In this document: in pieces, positions 11,101 through 21,245 of the stretch
How the letters are laid out: the number at the start of each line of letters is the position of its first letter
Numbering within the stretch: the stretch's first letter is position 1
Assembly: GCF_004337985.1 (NCBI RefSeq)
Contig: NC_043742.1
Span: 186,001 to 250,000 of the forward strand
DNA: 64,000 nucleotides
Direction: 5' to 3'
From: Pyricularia pennisetigena
Taxonomy: Eukaryota > Ascomycota > Sordariomycetes > Magnaporthales > Pyriculariaceae
Translations under genes and position numbers: made by a program
Notes under the pieces: generated by a model
Databases searched by the model: none
Told to the model about the DNA's origin: nothing
Seen by the model: only the letters and a program-made list of their open reading frames with translations

Positions 11101-11436
11101 CCCATTGAGCCTAACGGCCTATTGTGCTTATGCATGCACAGAAAATCTGCGACCACAACGGGATTCGAACTCACGCACTTCAACGTATATATGATATAGA
11201 TTATGGTACGTGCATGATACCACTAAGCTAGATTTAATATGACGTATTTGTTTTGTTGTTGAAACTGTGAACAAAGACGTGATATATAAAGCTTTGTATG
11301 TATAAACGCGTATACGTTTTATTTGTTATTTATTTATTTATTCGATGCAGGGTGACTAATGAAATTAGCCCGTGCTAGCCGTTATAAAATAATGCAGGAT
11401 AGCTAATATAATTAGCCCTGCGCTAGCCATGTTCAT
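11101..11436 (-). mobile_element. LTR-X copy 3, partial
   Basis: Minus-orientation LTR-X from CCCATTGAGCCTAACGG through the tRNA-like block to GCTAGCCATGTTCA at about 11436. The missing half was lost at the TAGTC element boundary at 11100. The normal final CA is not clear, and copia sequence follows. Confidence 0.75.
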
Positions 11437-11599
11437 TATAACGCCCTGGAACAAAAGATTAATTGGGCTATTAGCGGAATTATATAATTAGGTTCGGATG
11501 TGATTTCGGAAACCAATACCGGTAAAACGCTGAAACCACAGGTTTTAGCAGCTAATTTTAAAATTAAAACGAAACCTGGACGCGGCGTAAAAAAGACCT

Positions 11600-12384
11600 T
11601 TAAACTTTAGAAGCTAGGTTACCCTATCCTGTACGATATAAGTAATACGCACCATATTCTTACAAATCAGCAATTTTTTACCGATTATACCCCCGGTTTC
11701 ACAATCAAAATCGGTACAGGAGGTGGCCCTATTTAACTTGTCAATACCGGAACTGTGAAAATACAGGTCCGTTACGGCCAAAAAGCTGACGAATTTAAAG
11801 AAATTACGATAAATAACGTTCTATATATCTTTTCGTTTGGAATAAACATCGTTAATAGTTTTATACACTATAATATATGGGGCGTATTATCAGAAAACAC
11901 TTTATATAATAAAGATCGCAAAGCGTGGGGACAGTTAAATACCGTTAAATATTCGTTTTATTTAAAAATTAAAAGGTGCGATATCTTTATTCGATATAAC
12001 GTTATTTTGAATTACGTCTATATAATAGGTGAATATAACACCGTTTTTAATATAGCTTTACAGGGGATTATAAAGGGCTACGCAGTCCCGTTGGAAGTAC
12101 GATTAAATAATATAAACCCCGAAAATCACGAAAACTATAAAATTTACACCGATTCGGAACCGGAAGAAAATACGGTAACGGAAAAGCTAAATCCTGAACA
12201 AAGTACGGAAATAGCCGTAAATTCACCTGTAACGCAGAAATTTAACGGTAGGAACCCTGAAAGTCCACGTAAAATTGGGCCCCGTAGGCCCGGTACACCG
12301 TTAGGTGACCTTGCTATACAATTTAATATAAAAAAAACTATTTTCGAAAAAAAGGGGTTTCCCACACAAGAAATCCGTTATTAA
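11600..12384 (+). pseudogene. Copia-1 A protease / gag-pre-integrase region
   Basis: Upstream of 11755 the frame reads YDISNTHHILTNQQFF and then FTIKIGTGGGPI, the region after the protease active site in copia (normally LDSGAS...HI followed by a VG-G motif). The long frame 11755-12384 (209 codons) continues with VKIQVRYG and NNVLYIFSFGINIVNS, matching the DVLYVPGL-N-LLS segment. The active-site Asp itself is not readable. Confidence 0.65.
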
Positions 12385-12769
12385 AAGCTCTTTTATTATC
12401 GGATTAAAAACAGGCCCCTGTAAATTACCTCTTTTAAGGTTAAAAGGAACTACGGACGGTTAGTTAACCTTTAAAGGAAACGGAATTACAGGTAATTGTA
12501 ACGAAATTCAGGTCCAAAAAACCCTGTTATAGCATAGGCGTTTAGGGCATATAAGGTTATTATTGCTAAGAAAAACCGCTAAATTTACAAAAAGTTAACC
12601 TAATTTCGATAAAATTAAAGCAATTACTTATATTGTTTACATTAAAACCATTTCTGTTAGGCCTAGAGATAAAACCGCACTCCTTACACCCCCTAATATT
12701 CTGGATTTTAAAGAGGGTGATACAGTAACCTTTAAACCTAATCCTTACAGTAAAAAGCCCGTATTTTTA

Positions 12770-13760
12770 TTATGAATGGACCGAAAATTACGTTTTCGGT
12801 GGTCGATCCCATTATAAAATAAAACCGGACCCACGGTTTTAATGGTTATTAAAAGTTTTTTTTAAGGTTTTAAAAGCTACGTACGGGCGTTACCCCCTAA
12901 ATTCTTATTTCGATGGGGGGTACGAAATTAATATAAATTTTTAAAATTGGTTAATAAACAAAAATGTTTATTTGAACATTTCGAATCCCTATTACCACGG
13001 CTAAAACGGATTAACGGAACCGTTAAATAAAACTATTTTAAATAAACTTCGGTTCACGATTATAGCGGCGGGTTTACCATTATATTTATAGTATTATTTA
13101 TTACTAGCCGTGGTTAATTTAATTAAAAGTACAGCGGTAATTAATAGGGATTTAACACTTTACGAGGAATTTTATCCCGAATTCCAGCCTGGATTACCGC
13201 ACAAACCCAATTTAAAGCATTTCCGGGTTATTGATACTATATGCCAGATTATTATACCGCTGGAAAAACGCCAAAAATCTAATAAATTGGCTCCCCGCAC
13301 CGAAACGGTAAAATTTTTAACCCATTTATCAAATTTTACAACGTTGGTTTACGCACCCGTTAAACGGGCCATATATAAAACATTTACCGTAAAAATTATA
13401 AAGGGTATAACCGCTGAAAATTTGGCTGTTCCAGGGGAAACGCTACAAATTTCAATGGGGGAAAATACAAATTTAAAGGGGGATTTTATTTCTAAACCTG
13501 AAAACGAGATCAATAGCGTTCCAGCGGATAATTATCCCCTAAAACACCCTAAAATACAGGGTATTTAAACCCTGGAAATCCAGTGCCCGCCGGGCCTGTA
13601 CAACCTACTGTTCACCCACCTAAGCCTATAACGGTAGCGGTACCTAATCCAGTACCTAAAACAACGGAAATTCCGGTATTTTAAGCACCTAAAATACAAA
13701 ATATGGAATTAAATTCGCAGTTCGAAAATCCAGATCTAATGGATATAAATTACGTACATT
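12770..13760 (+). pseudogene. Copia-1 A integrase region
   Basis: Contains NGLTEPLNKTI (the NGLAER motif of the integrase core), then TAGLPLYL-like sequence, then the 152-codon frame 13110-13568. That frame has INRDLTLYEEFYPEF, KPNLKHFRVI and LAPRTETVKFLTHL, as in copia integrase C-termini (TPYE...P-L-HLRVFG...K...R). The tail to 13760 is Pro-rich. A homologous stretch lies at 24509-25560. Confidence 0.75.
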
Positions 13761-13884
13761 GACTTTGTTTTCAAACCAAAAAAATAAAAAAAAGTCCACT
13801 GAAAACGGTGAACCAAATAGCTACCAACAGGCCCTAAATAGCCCTGAAAATGCTAAATATTAAACTGCTTTAGCCTTTAAATTC

Positions 13885-14548
13885 TGTGAGGAGGTTACGA
13901 GATAGAATAAGCTTAATCTTAAACGCGGGGAAAAGTGGATCACGTATATGGCTGATGGAACGTTAAAATGGCAGATAACCGCCTGCTAGCGGGTAATAGA
14001 GATAATATATTGTTGCACAATCGATTCGTTGAATCGTTGAATCGTTGAATCGATGAAGGTTATGAAGGTGATAAATCTAAGGCTAAGTTGTGAATTACGT
14101 GTTCGAATCCGTAGGTGCAGATCTTCGATCCGGATGTCCGGAATGCGGGGTCACGTCACATGATTTGGCCTTATTCATGTGACTGACCTGCCGACCTATT
14201 GAGCCTAACGGCCCATTGAGCCTAACGGCCTATTGTGCTTATGCATGCACAGAAAATCTGCGACCACAACGGGATTCGAACCCACGCACTTCAACGTATA
14301 TATGATATAGATTATGGTACGTGCATTATACCACTAAGCTAGATTAAATATGACGTATTTGTTTTGTTGTTGAAACTATGAACAAAGACGTGATATATAA
14401 AGCTTTGTGTGTATAAACGCGTATACGTTTTATTTGTTATTTATTTATTTATTCGATGCAGGGTGACTAATGAAATTAGCCCGTGCTAGCCGTTATAAAA
14501 TAATGCAGGGTAGCTAATATAATTAGCCCTGCGCTAGCCATGTTCACA
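13885..14548 (-). mobile_element. LTR-X, solo LTR, intact
   Basis: 664 bp on the minus strand, TGTGAGGAGG...GTTCACA as read on plus, flanked by the perfect duplication AATTC (13880-13884 and 14549-14553). It interrupts the Copia-1 A frame exactly there, as comparison with copy B at about 25640 shows. Least mutated copy: the tRNA-like block (14264-14342, minus) keeps TAGCTTAGTGGTATAATGC and GGGTTCGAATCCC. Confidence 0.87.
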
Positions 14549-15960
14549 AATTCGACCAACCCGTTGCTGCAAAAGCTTTCCGTTTTATCTCTAAAATTAA
14601 AGTACGTATAAGCCATAAACTCCTTTCTACCCGGCCGGTATTTAAAATAAAAAAAGATAGAAACAATAGATTTATAGAATATAAACCTAAGCTTGTTGTT
14701 AGGGGTTTTTTGCAGGTCGAAGGCCCAAATTATATCGAAACTTTTGCTAGCATTTATATACCATTTACCTGGCGTATATTTTTAGCTATAGCTAATACAC
14801 AAAATTGGGAAATAAAATAAATCGATTTTATCGGTGCGTTTTTAAATAGTGACTTTAGCGACGTAATTATATATTTGCAAATTTTAAACGGCTTTAACGA
14901 ATGGGCCAAGATTTGTAACCCTACCACCGTTAAACTTCTAGGGGAAATGGGTTATAATCCGAAAAAACTGCAGGTTATACAGTTGGAAAAAGCGTTATAC
15001 GGTTTGAAATAGGGTCCAAAAAATGGCAAAACAAACTCAAAACCCTACTTTTTTAAAAAAGGTTTTAAACCATTAATTTCTAATCCCGTTGTTTTTTATA
15101 ACGTTAAGTCCAAATATTTTATCGTTACTTTTGTAGACGATTACCTGCTAATAGGTCCTAAATTCAATGTATTTAGGATTTAAAAACCCGTTTTAATAAG
15201 GTATACGCGTTGGAAAACAGGGGCCCTGTAACTTATTTTTTAAGCGTTTAAATTCTAAAGGATAGGCTTAAACGCCTACTTTGGCTCCATTAAAATCAAT
15301 ATATAAAAGAAATATTAATAACGTTTGGATCAGTCAATTGCAAACTTATATTTGCTCACTTATAACCGGGTGTGCTAAAATATAGCGTGGGTAAACCCGT
15401 AAATGCGTTAGAAATTAAAGTATTACAGCGCATTATTGGTACCTTTATGTTTTTAATGTTATTAACGCGCCCGAATGGCGGTTTGGAGGTTTCTTCGCTT
15501 CCACGTTTTTTAAAAAAAAAACTATCATAATGCATTTAACGGCAATTTAAAATCTATTAGGTTATTTAGCGGGTGTTAAATCCTTATTTATTTGATACGG
15601 AAATGAAGTATTTAAAGCTGAACTACCAACTAATTCCCTAATAGGGGGTTTTATAGGGTTTAAATCACTGGGTTTTAATAATAGCGATTTTACCGGGGCT
15701 AGGGAAGATTTAAAATCCATTCACGGATATTTATATACTTTATTCGGGGGCTTTATAACGTGCAAATGCAAAAAGGTTGATAGTATAGTTTTAAATATTC
15801 CAAAAGCCCAAACCAATGCTTTCACGGAGGCTTTGCGTAAAGTACAGTGGTTTAAAAACCTATTTATGAAAATTAGATTCCCTATAAAAGGCTTTGTTGC
15901 AATATTTGGAAATAATATAAATTTTATCATTAACGTATATAACTTTACGCACCATTAACG
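14549..15960 (+). pseudogene. Copia-1 A reverse transcriptase and RNase H
   Basis: Continues after the LTR-X insertion with FDQPVAAKAFRF, YKPKLVVRGFLQVEGPNYIE, WRIFLAI, IDFIGAFLNSDF and LEKALYGLK, the standard motif series of copia reverse transcriptase (up to the YGLKQ motif). RNase H remains run from about 15660: YLYTLFGGFITCKCKK and so on to 15960. The YVDD-type active site is at VDDYL (about 15136). Stops are mainly TAA/TAG. Confidence 0.78.
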
Positions 15961-16688
15961 TATTAAATATACGTTATTAAAATGTTATTACGTACGGGAA
16001 TTAATTGTAAAAGGATTCATGCCCCTAAAGCACCTGGAATCCAAATAAATACCCGTTAATGGCTTAACCAAACCCTAACGTTTCCAATTCACAAGGTGTT
16101 TTTAAAATTTATGGGGTTTAAATTTCTAAAAGTTTAGTTTTTACCTATTTATTTATAAGGCATATAATTAGTTCCTTAGCTAATTATAACCTATTATTGA
16201 ATTTCCTTTGTTTGCAAATATTAGATCTTTGTTAGCCCAATTCCGTCCGAATTACCTGAATCCATCCTGCATAGGTTAATTAATGAGTAATTTATACCGA
16301 CCTTATACCCAATGTTGAACCGGAATTGAAATAGTTCGCATTTTGGGCGATTTACGTTTTTCAAACACCCTGTATAATATATTTAATTTGGACTATTACC
16401 AACGAATAGCCAGATTAGCTACCTGGTTCAATAGTCAATTCTGTGGGTTAATATTATCCAAATCGGGGGTTTAAATCCGGGGGTTATTACAATTTTGGGG
16501 GGTTTTTTCCAATTCGGGGGTTCGTCCATTTTTGGGGTTATAGGTCGGTATAAAGGGTTTAATTATCCACGGGGTTTAAATTTGGAGTTCGAGTCGGGTT
16601 GGGATATAAAGGGGATTTCTTTTTAAGGTTGTATTTTTATATACTTTTCTTTTCTAATGTTATGTAAGTAATAGCAAAAGAGAGGGGG
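15961..16688 (+). other. Copia-1 A 3' internal region with G-tract series
   Basis: End of pol followed by non-coding sequence. From about 16465 to 16620 there are repeated G-runs separated by T-rich spacers (CGGGGGTTT, GGGGGTTAT, TTTGGGG, TTCGGGGG, CACGGGG). A mutated tRNA T-arm-like motif sits at about 16464-16480. The last run, AGAGGGGG, abuts the 3' LTR and probably serves as polypurine tract. The same arrangement occurs in copies B and C. Confidence 0.5.
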
Positions 16689-17254
16689 TGTTAATTATGT
16701 GCGTTATTTAGCATATAATGGGTGCATTTTTATTTGTATATACACCATAATAAATAGTGCCAAAATGGGGTTATCGGGGTTGTCGGATTTTCGATTATAT
16801 TTTATATTGCAGGAATTGCGATTTAAAGGTTTCAAAATGGGGCTTACCCTGTACCGGGTTTAACACCCACCCTGCATGTACGAATTAATTACCCATATTG
16901 GGTTGAAATATTTACCAAATTAGCAAATGATGCGAATCCAGAAATGGTTTATATGGAAATAAGGGTATTTTTTTAACAACGTATATAAAATAATTTTTCG
17001 GAAAATCGTGTGCGGCACTGGAGCGCTTTCAGGGGTGCGGACCTTTATTTCGATGTCGGAAAATATATAAGGGAGATAAAACAAAGTCTCCCCCACCAAT
17101 GAATCCAAATTATTAATCCCAAAATTAGTGAACCATTTTAGTGAACAATTTAGTGCATTTCAGCCCTGTAATTACAGACCTTTACAGCGCAACTAGCACC
17201 ACGCCGCATTTAGGCTAATGCCTAAACCCCTGTTAGCAACCCCTATTGTTAACA
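16689..17254 (+). repeat. Copia-1 A 3' LTR
   Basis: 566 bp, TGTTAATTATGTGCG...CCTATTGTTAACA. Homologous to 20471-21020, to the interrupted LTR 27783-30235, and to 41382-41953. It contains CCGGGTTTAACACCCACCC near 16870, the site hit by a TAGTC element in the copy B LTR. Confidence 0.87.
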
Positions 17255-18240
17255 GCAATATTTTATCAACGCAATAATTTCCACCTAATATTAAGGATTA
17301 AGCGTACGATTTGACTCCCACGGGCTGGTCTAACTTTGAAATCGCCTTCAAATGGTTGAAACAGGTTTTTTTTGCCTAAAACGAAACCAGATATTAGTAT
17401 TAAATAGCGGGTATTCATATTGGATCAGTTTTTAACGCATTAATCAACTTAATTCAAATTTAAAACGTTTCAAAACAGGGTTTTCCTCGAACATTTACCT
17501 GTTTGCAGCTTATATTTTATTTAACCGTCAAATATTCCTGTTTTCAACCCTATTAAAACCTATTACCGGTAATATATAAAATCCTTTGCGTCGTTAGATA
17601 TTATTACGTTTAAATAACGAAACCGGTTTTTTACCGTTTATTAAAACGCCTTTGCAACCGGTTTATCGGTTCGCAACGTGATTTCCGGCTTCCGTAAAAC
17701 CGGGATTCGGCCGGCAATACCCCTTTAAATATTAATTCCGGATCCAATAGTAAATCCTAACCTAAAAATTACCCAGCTAACGATTTTTAACCGTAATTCG
17801 GATTAAAATATGGCCAACGTTATTTTCGGGACCCTAAAAACCTCCTAAAATATTAAAAAACAGGTTATACAAATAATAGGCCAGTTAGGCGAATACCGAA
17901 AAAATTTGGCTAGCTTTATATAAAAGGTATCCCAATTATAAATTATTAGGTTGCTTAAATCGCGAATTTCACTTCCGAAAATAAACGGTCAAATGAAAAA
18001 ATTCAAATTTTGAAATTTATTTTAAAAAAAAGCGTGCTCCGCGAAACTCAAGATTTTTTTAATAAGCAGGCCGGTATATAGGAAACGGTTTACGGCCTGG
18101 ATTAGAAAAAGGCGGTTATTAAGGTTAAAATCCGGTAATAACGCCGAAATCAGGATTAGGACCAGGGATTTACGGTTTCATTTTTGGATTAAAATATAAA
18201 GGGGCTTTTTGCGAATTAATACGGAAAAACAATCAATTGC
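17255..18240 (+). pseudogene. pogo/Fot1-type (Tc1-mariner superfamily) transposase remnant
   Basis: A degraded DDE transposase spread over two frames. YDLTPTGWSNFEIAFKWLKQ matches the NGWTNNE-LAL-WLK block before the second catalytic region. Then ILVLNSGYSYW matches LLILDGHGSH with the Asp and both His altered by transitions. Further on, FFTVYQNAFATGLSVRNVIS and GFRKTGIRPATPLNIN match the pogo/Tigger C-terminal series AF-..NI-SGFR-TGI-P. The N-terminal half (HTH/CENP-B-like) is missing because Copia-1 A precedes it. No TA-flanked terminus could be assigned. Confidence 0.72.
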
Positions 18241-18249
18241 ATATTCGTT

Positions 18250-18449
18250 GTTTTCATGGCCGTTCTTCGGGATGGTGTCCACTTCAGGGGCATGTCCACT
18301 TCTGGATCACCCACTGTAGAACGAACGCGATCGTTGGGTGGACCTGACCCACAGGTACGACCAACGCCGCAATTGAGTCACGAAGTGGGGCGAAGCGAAC
18401 GAAGTGGATCAACTGCGGAGCGTTCGTTCTAGGATGAGCCCTGAGACTA
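18250..18449 (+). mobile_element. TAGTC element 3' terminus, little mutated
   Basis: Ends GGATGAGCCCTGAGACTA and contains GACCCACAGGTAC and CCGCAATTGAGTCACGAAGTG, as in the other copies, but with more C and G. A GCGAAGC segment is also present. The rest of the element is absent; the sequence before it belongs to the pogo remnant. It marks the left border of the GC-balanced island. Confidence 0.65.
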
Positions 18450-18763
18450 CAAAATCCTCGCGCCAGTGTCGACACGTCACATGTGTGCTAATTATACATC
18501 GGAAACAGTTTTATTTGATCGCGCTCAGGCTTGCTACAAGGCCCGACAGATGGGGTAAAAAGTCTTGGTGGTGATACGTTTCGCTGTTTTGAAAATTGTT
18601 CCAAAACTGTTTTAATTCACTCTTATATTCCAAGTTTCTCAGGTTCCGACAGCAGGATCTACTGTCCAAAGACGCCATTGAGGACAGGTTCATGTACATC
18701 GTTGTTTATGACTCCTTCTAAATCCCACGCCTCCAAATCGATAGGACCGAAGTTTGAATTCAA

Positions 18764-19073
18764 TCAAGAATGTTGGCTTCCATCGGCGCAGACGCAGACG
18801 CACTTACTGCCGCAGCCAGTGGTTTTCGCAGCTCCTCCGCACTAAATTTTGTTAGCTTTCATGTCGCAATTGCCGCGCTGCGTTTTATATCTGCCCTGAG
18901 ATGATGAGAGGAAGATAGCTTACTTTACTTTCGCAAGCCTCAGTGGAGGAACAGAAGGCGGAGGACGAGCAGTATGGGATAGCTCCTCGTGCTAGGATTG
19001 TCGGGACACCAGCGGCCAGGACTGCTGTGCCTGCGCCGAGGTACACGAGGGACAGGATGGTAGAGAACTGCAT
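18764..19073 (-). CDS. Small secreted cysteine-rich protein (two exons; candidate effector)
   Basis: Minus-strand gene: exon 1 19073-18924 (50 codons, ATG in a CGACCATGC context), intron 18923-18842 (82 bp), exon 2 18841-18764 (25 codons plus TGA). The intron begins GTAAGC, has a GCTAAC branch point and ends AATTTAG; removing it joins phase 0 to phase 0 and replaces a premature stop. The 75-residue product starts with a likely signal peptide (MQFSTILSLV, hydrophobic to about residue 21, small residues at AAG). A possible Kex2-like LAR site precedes the mature part. Cysteines at 35, 41, 47, 51, 60, 64, 66 and 68 would allow four disulfides; exon 2 ends in a CVCVC run. It lies in an unmutated island among transposons. 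Function unknown; the family was not recognised. Confidence 0.7.
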
Positions 19074-19206
19074 GGTCGCGAAGGGAAAAGAAGTGGAATG
19101 CCGTATAGGTAAGCAAGTAAGTGTTCAATGGAAAGGGATGGAGTTTTCTGAGCTGGTTCAGCAAGGAGATGAAAGCACTCACTAAGCAGTTGAGAATTAC
19201 TACTTT

Positions 19207-19213
19207 CTTTATA
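19207..19213 (-). promoter_or_regulatory. TATA-like box of the secreted protein gene
   Basis: TATAAAG on the minus strand, about 135 bp upstream of the ATG at 19073. The distance would leave a 5' UTR of roughly 100 nt. Single motif, so only suggestive. Confidence 0.4.
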
Positions 19214-19565
19214 CGCTGGCGGGCTACCGGCGATTCAACCTCCCAGTAAGGGGCTAATGATTAACCTTTCATTTCCCCAGTATAGTGGAGAAATGATCTG
19301 ACTTGTGCACTCCTTGATGTAATGAAACTTTTTCGGGTTATCCCAGAAAGCGTTTCTGAGTAGATGAACCTGTTCGCCGTTGAGATTCGCAGATCCTTTC
19401 CGGGGTCGCAAGGACACCCAATGTGCGCATCCGTCAAGTGGGAGACAAATGAATAGGGGCTCCAAGCAGCTTGTGGAAATAACTACAGCAAATTGAGTAT
19501 ATCAAGCGCAGAAGATTGCTAGCATACAAAGGTATCCACGGCCAAAGTGATGGTTTTCGACAGTT
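19214..19565. other. GC-balanced intergenic sequence
   Basis: No convincing gene. A short inverted repeat surrounds GATTAACCTTTCATTTCCCCAG near 19250-19290. Base composition is clearly less AT-rich than the flanking elements and shows no RIP-like decay. Confidence 0.4.
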
Positions 19566-19793
19566 TATAAATAGCTGCTTTGTCTCAAATGTGACGCCTT
19601 TTGAAACATGGTCAGTAGGGGCGTTCTTTCGGTGGTTCTGGGTCGCTGTTCAAACTTTCCAGTCCCTTTTTCTTATCCCCTACTTGCAGCATTAGACATT
19701 CGCCGAATACGCGCCACTTCCCTTTCGGCTTCGCGGCTCCCCCTGCCAGGTATAAATACCGTAGGAATGATGGCGGCTTTCCGTGGGGCGTAG
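19566..19793 (+). other. TATA box plus 61-codon ORF, uncertain
   Basis: TATAAATA at 19566-19573 lies about 35 bp before an ATG at 19608 opening a 61-codon frame (to 19793). The peptide has no signal peptide, repeated cysteines or known domain. A spacing of 35 bp would leave almost no 5' UTR. It may be the promoter and first exon of a larger lost gene, or chance. Confidence 0.2.
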
Positions 19794-20218
19794 GTTTACG
19801 CGTAACATCCCTAGATTGTAGGTAACGTCGCTCTCCCGAGTGTTATAACTTCGCTAGGCTCCACATGTAACCCTGCCAAATTTCGTATTAATTTAATTTG
19901 CTCGATACATATTCAAGTGTGACGATCAACCACAAAGTAAACCAACAGGTGATCCCGTCGAACATACAAGGGGACGTATGTGGTAAAACCAAGTGGCAGT
20001 GATGTATTACCACCGTGTTTCGCAGAATGTTGATATTTATCTTCGTCACCCAAACGTCCTTCACACATATAAAAGCTGGCACTGGAAACAGCCCTCACAT
20101 GACTCTAATTACTCTAATGAATCATGTAAATGTCGACGTCGAAGACACTCCGGCAGGTATATATAATTGGATAAGTTTAACCGAAGTGGCAGTACGTATA
20201 TAGCTGTTAGACTTTGGG
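19794..20218. other. GC-balanced sequence, no certain gene
   Basis: Several short overlapping frames on both strands, none supported. A second TATA-like box (CACATATAAAAGC near 20068) precedes clustered ATGs at 20098-20124, but the frames are short and the region is cut by the Gypsy-2 LTR fragment at 20219. Confidence 0.3.
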
Positions 20219-20470
20219 TGTTACGACCAGGATTACAACCGACACTATTGGGCAGAAGAGGAGTGTCGGAACCCAGGCGGGAATCAGCTGGAACTTCGAG
20301 ACACGAGCAAGGTTTAGGACACATAGGGTCACGTAACGATAAAATAAGGAACCCTAACCCGATTACCGGGAGGAAATAATCACGATTATTGCCAAAAAAA
20401 AGTCATCAACTTTAACCGTAATTACCCCAAAATAATTATAATCACTTATATGGAGTCTTTACCCAACTAT
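20219..20470 (+). repeat. Gypsy-2 LTR fragment
   Basis: Starts TGTTACGACCAGG and follows the Gypsy-2 LTR through GGAACCCAGGCGGGAATCAGC and CCGTAATTACCCCAAAATAAT, less mutated than the copies at 45030-45328. It breaks off where the Copia-1 B 5' LTR begins. Confidence 0.75.
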
Positions 20471-21020
20471 TGTTAATTATATGCGTTATTTAGCATGTAA
20501 TGGGTCCACTTTGACTTGTAGATAAACCAGATTGAATAGTGCCGAAATGGGGCTGTCAGATTTTCCGTTATATTTTATGTGTTGCAGGAATTGCGATTTA
20601 AAATGTCAGCGAATGGCGTTTACCTTATACCGGGTTTAACACCCACCCTGCATTTACGAATCAGCTACCCTATAGCTGGTTGATATTTTCACCAAATTAA
20701 CAAATGAATGCGAACTTAGAAATGGTTTGTATGGAAATAAGGGTGTTTTTTCAACAACGCATATAAAATAATTTTTCGGAAAATCGTGTATAACACCGAA
20801 ACGTTTTGCGGGGTACGGACCCCCATTTCGATATCGGAAAATATATAAGGGAAATAAAGCCAAATTTCCACCACCAATAAATTAAATCTATTAATTTCAA
20901 AAATTAATAAATAATTTAATGCATTTAAACCCTGTAATTACAGGCTTTTACAACGTAATTAATATCACGCCGCGCCAAAGTTATTATTTAAACCCCTGTT
21001 AGCAACCCACATTATTAACA
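20471..21020 (+). repeat. Copia-1 B 5' LTR
   Basis: 550 bp, TGTTAATTATATGCG...CATTATTAACA, matching 16689-17254. No clean 5-bp target duplication with the outer right flank. It could alternatively be a solo LTR. Confidence 0.8.
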
Positions 21021-21245
21021 AATTATAAACCAGGAAAGGTTTTAGTTTTTGCACTAAAATGCATTTTGCATCGCTGGAAAGCCTGAAATTTGAGCTTTAT
21101 TTTAATTATTATCGCATTTTTATGGCACGTATATTAACGGAAATGTTGCTGTTTTTGTGCGAAAATGTTGGTTTTAGGCGCTAATTCGGCACCTTACCCC
21201 CTGTATTTACAATGGGGATCGTTAAAAATTAACGTTCGACTTAGG
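21021..21245 (+). other. Copia-1 B leader, first part
   Basis: Non-coding sequence after the LTR, continuing at 23205 beyond the TAGTC insertion. Its last nine bases, CGACTTAGG (21237-21245), are the target duplication repeated at 23205-23213. Confidence 0.5.

Larger units (their letters stand above)
11437..17254 (+). mobile_element. Copia-1 copy A, 5'-truncated
   Basis: Plus-strand Ty1/copia element missing its 5' LTR and gag start. Order: protease region, integrase, (solo LTR-X), reverse transcriptase, RNase H, G-tract-rich 3' region and 3' LTR (16689-17254). It is homologous to copies B and C in this window. All coding parts are broken. Confidence 0.85.

Noticed and set aside
14264..14342. 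tRNA gene in LTR-X
   Set aside because: A- and B-box-like sequences are present, but no acceptor stem forms and the anticodon region is too long. Kept only as a tRNA-like segment.
17255..18449. Pogo transposase as the autonomous source of the TAGTC element
   Set aside because: The transposase fragment lies next to a TAGTC terminus, but pogo elements make TA duplications while TAGTC copies have 9-bp duplications. Adjacency is probably accidental.
20015..20203. 62-codon ORF with a hydrophobic start
   Set aside because: Overlaps three other frames on both strands, no cysteine pattern or intron support, and runs into the Gypsy-2 LTR fragment.
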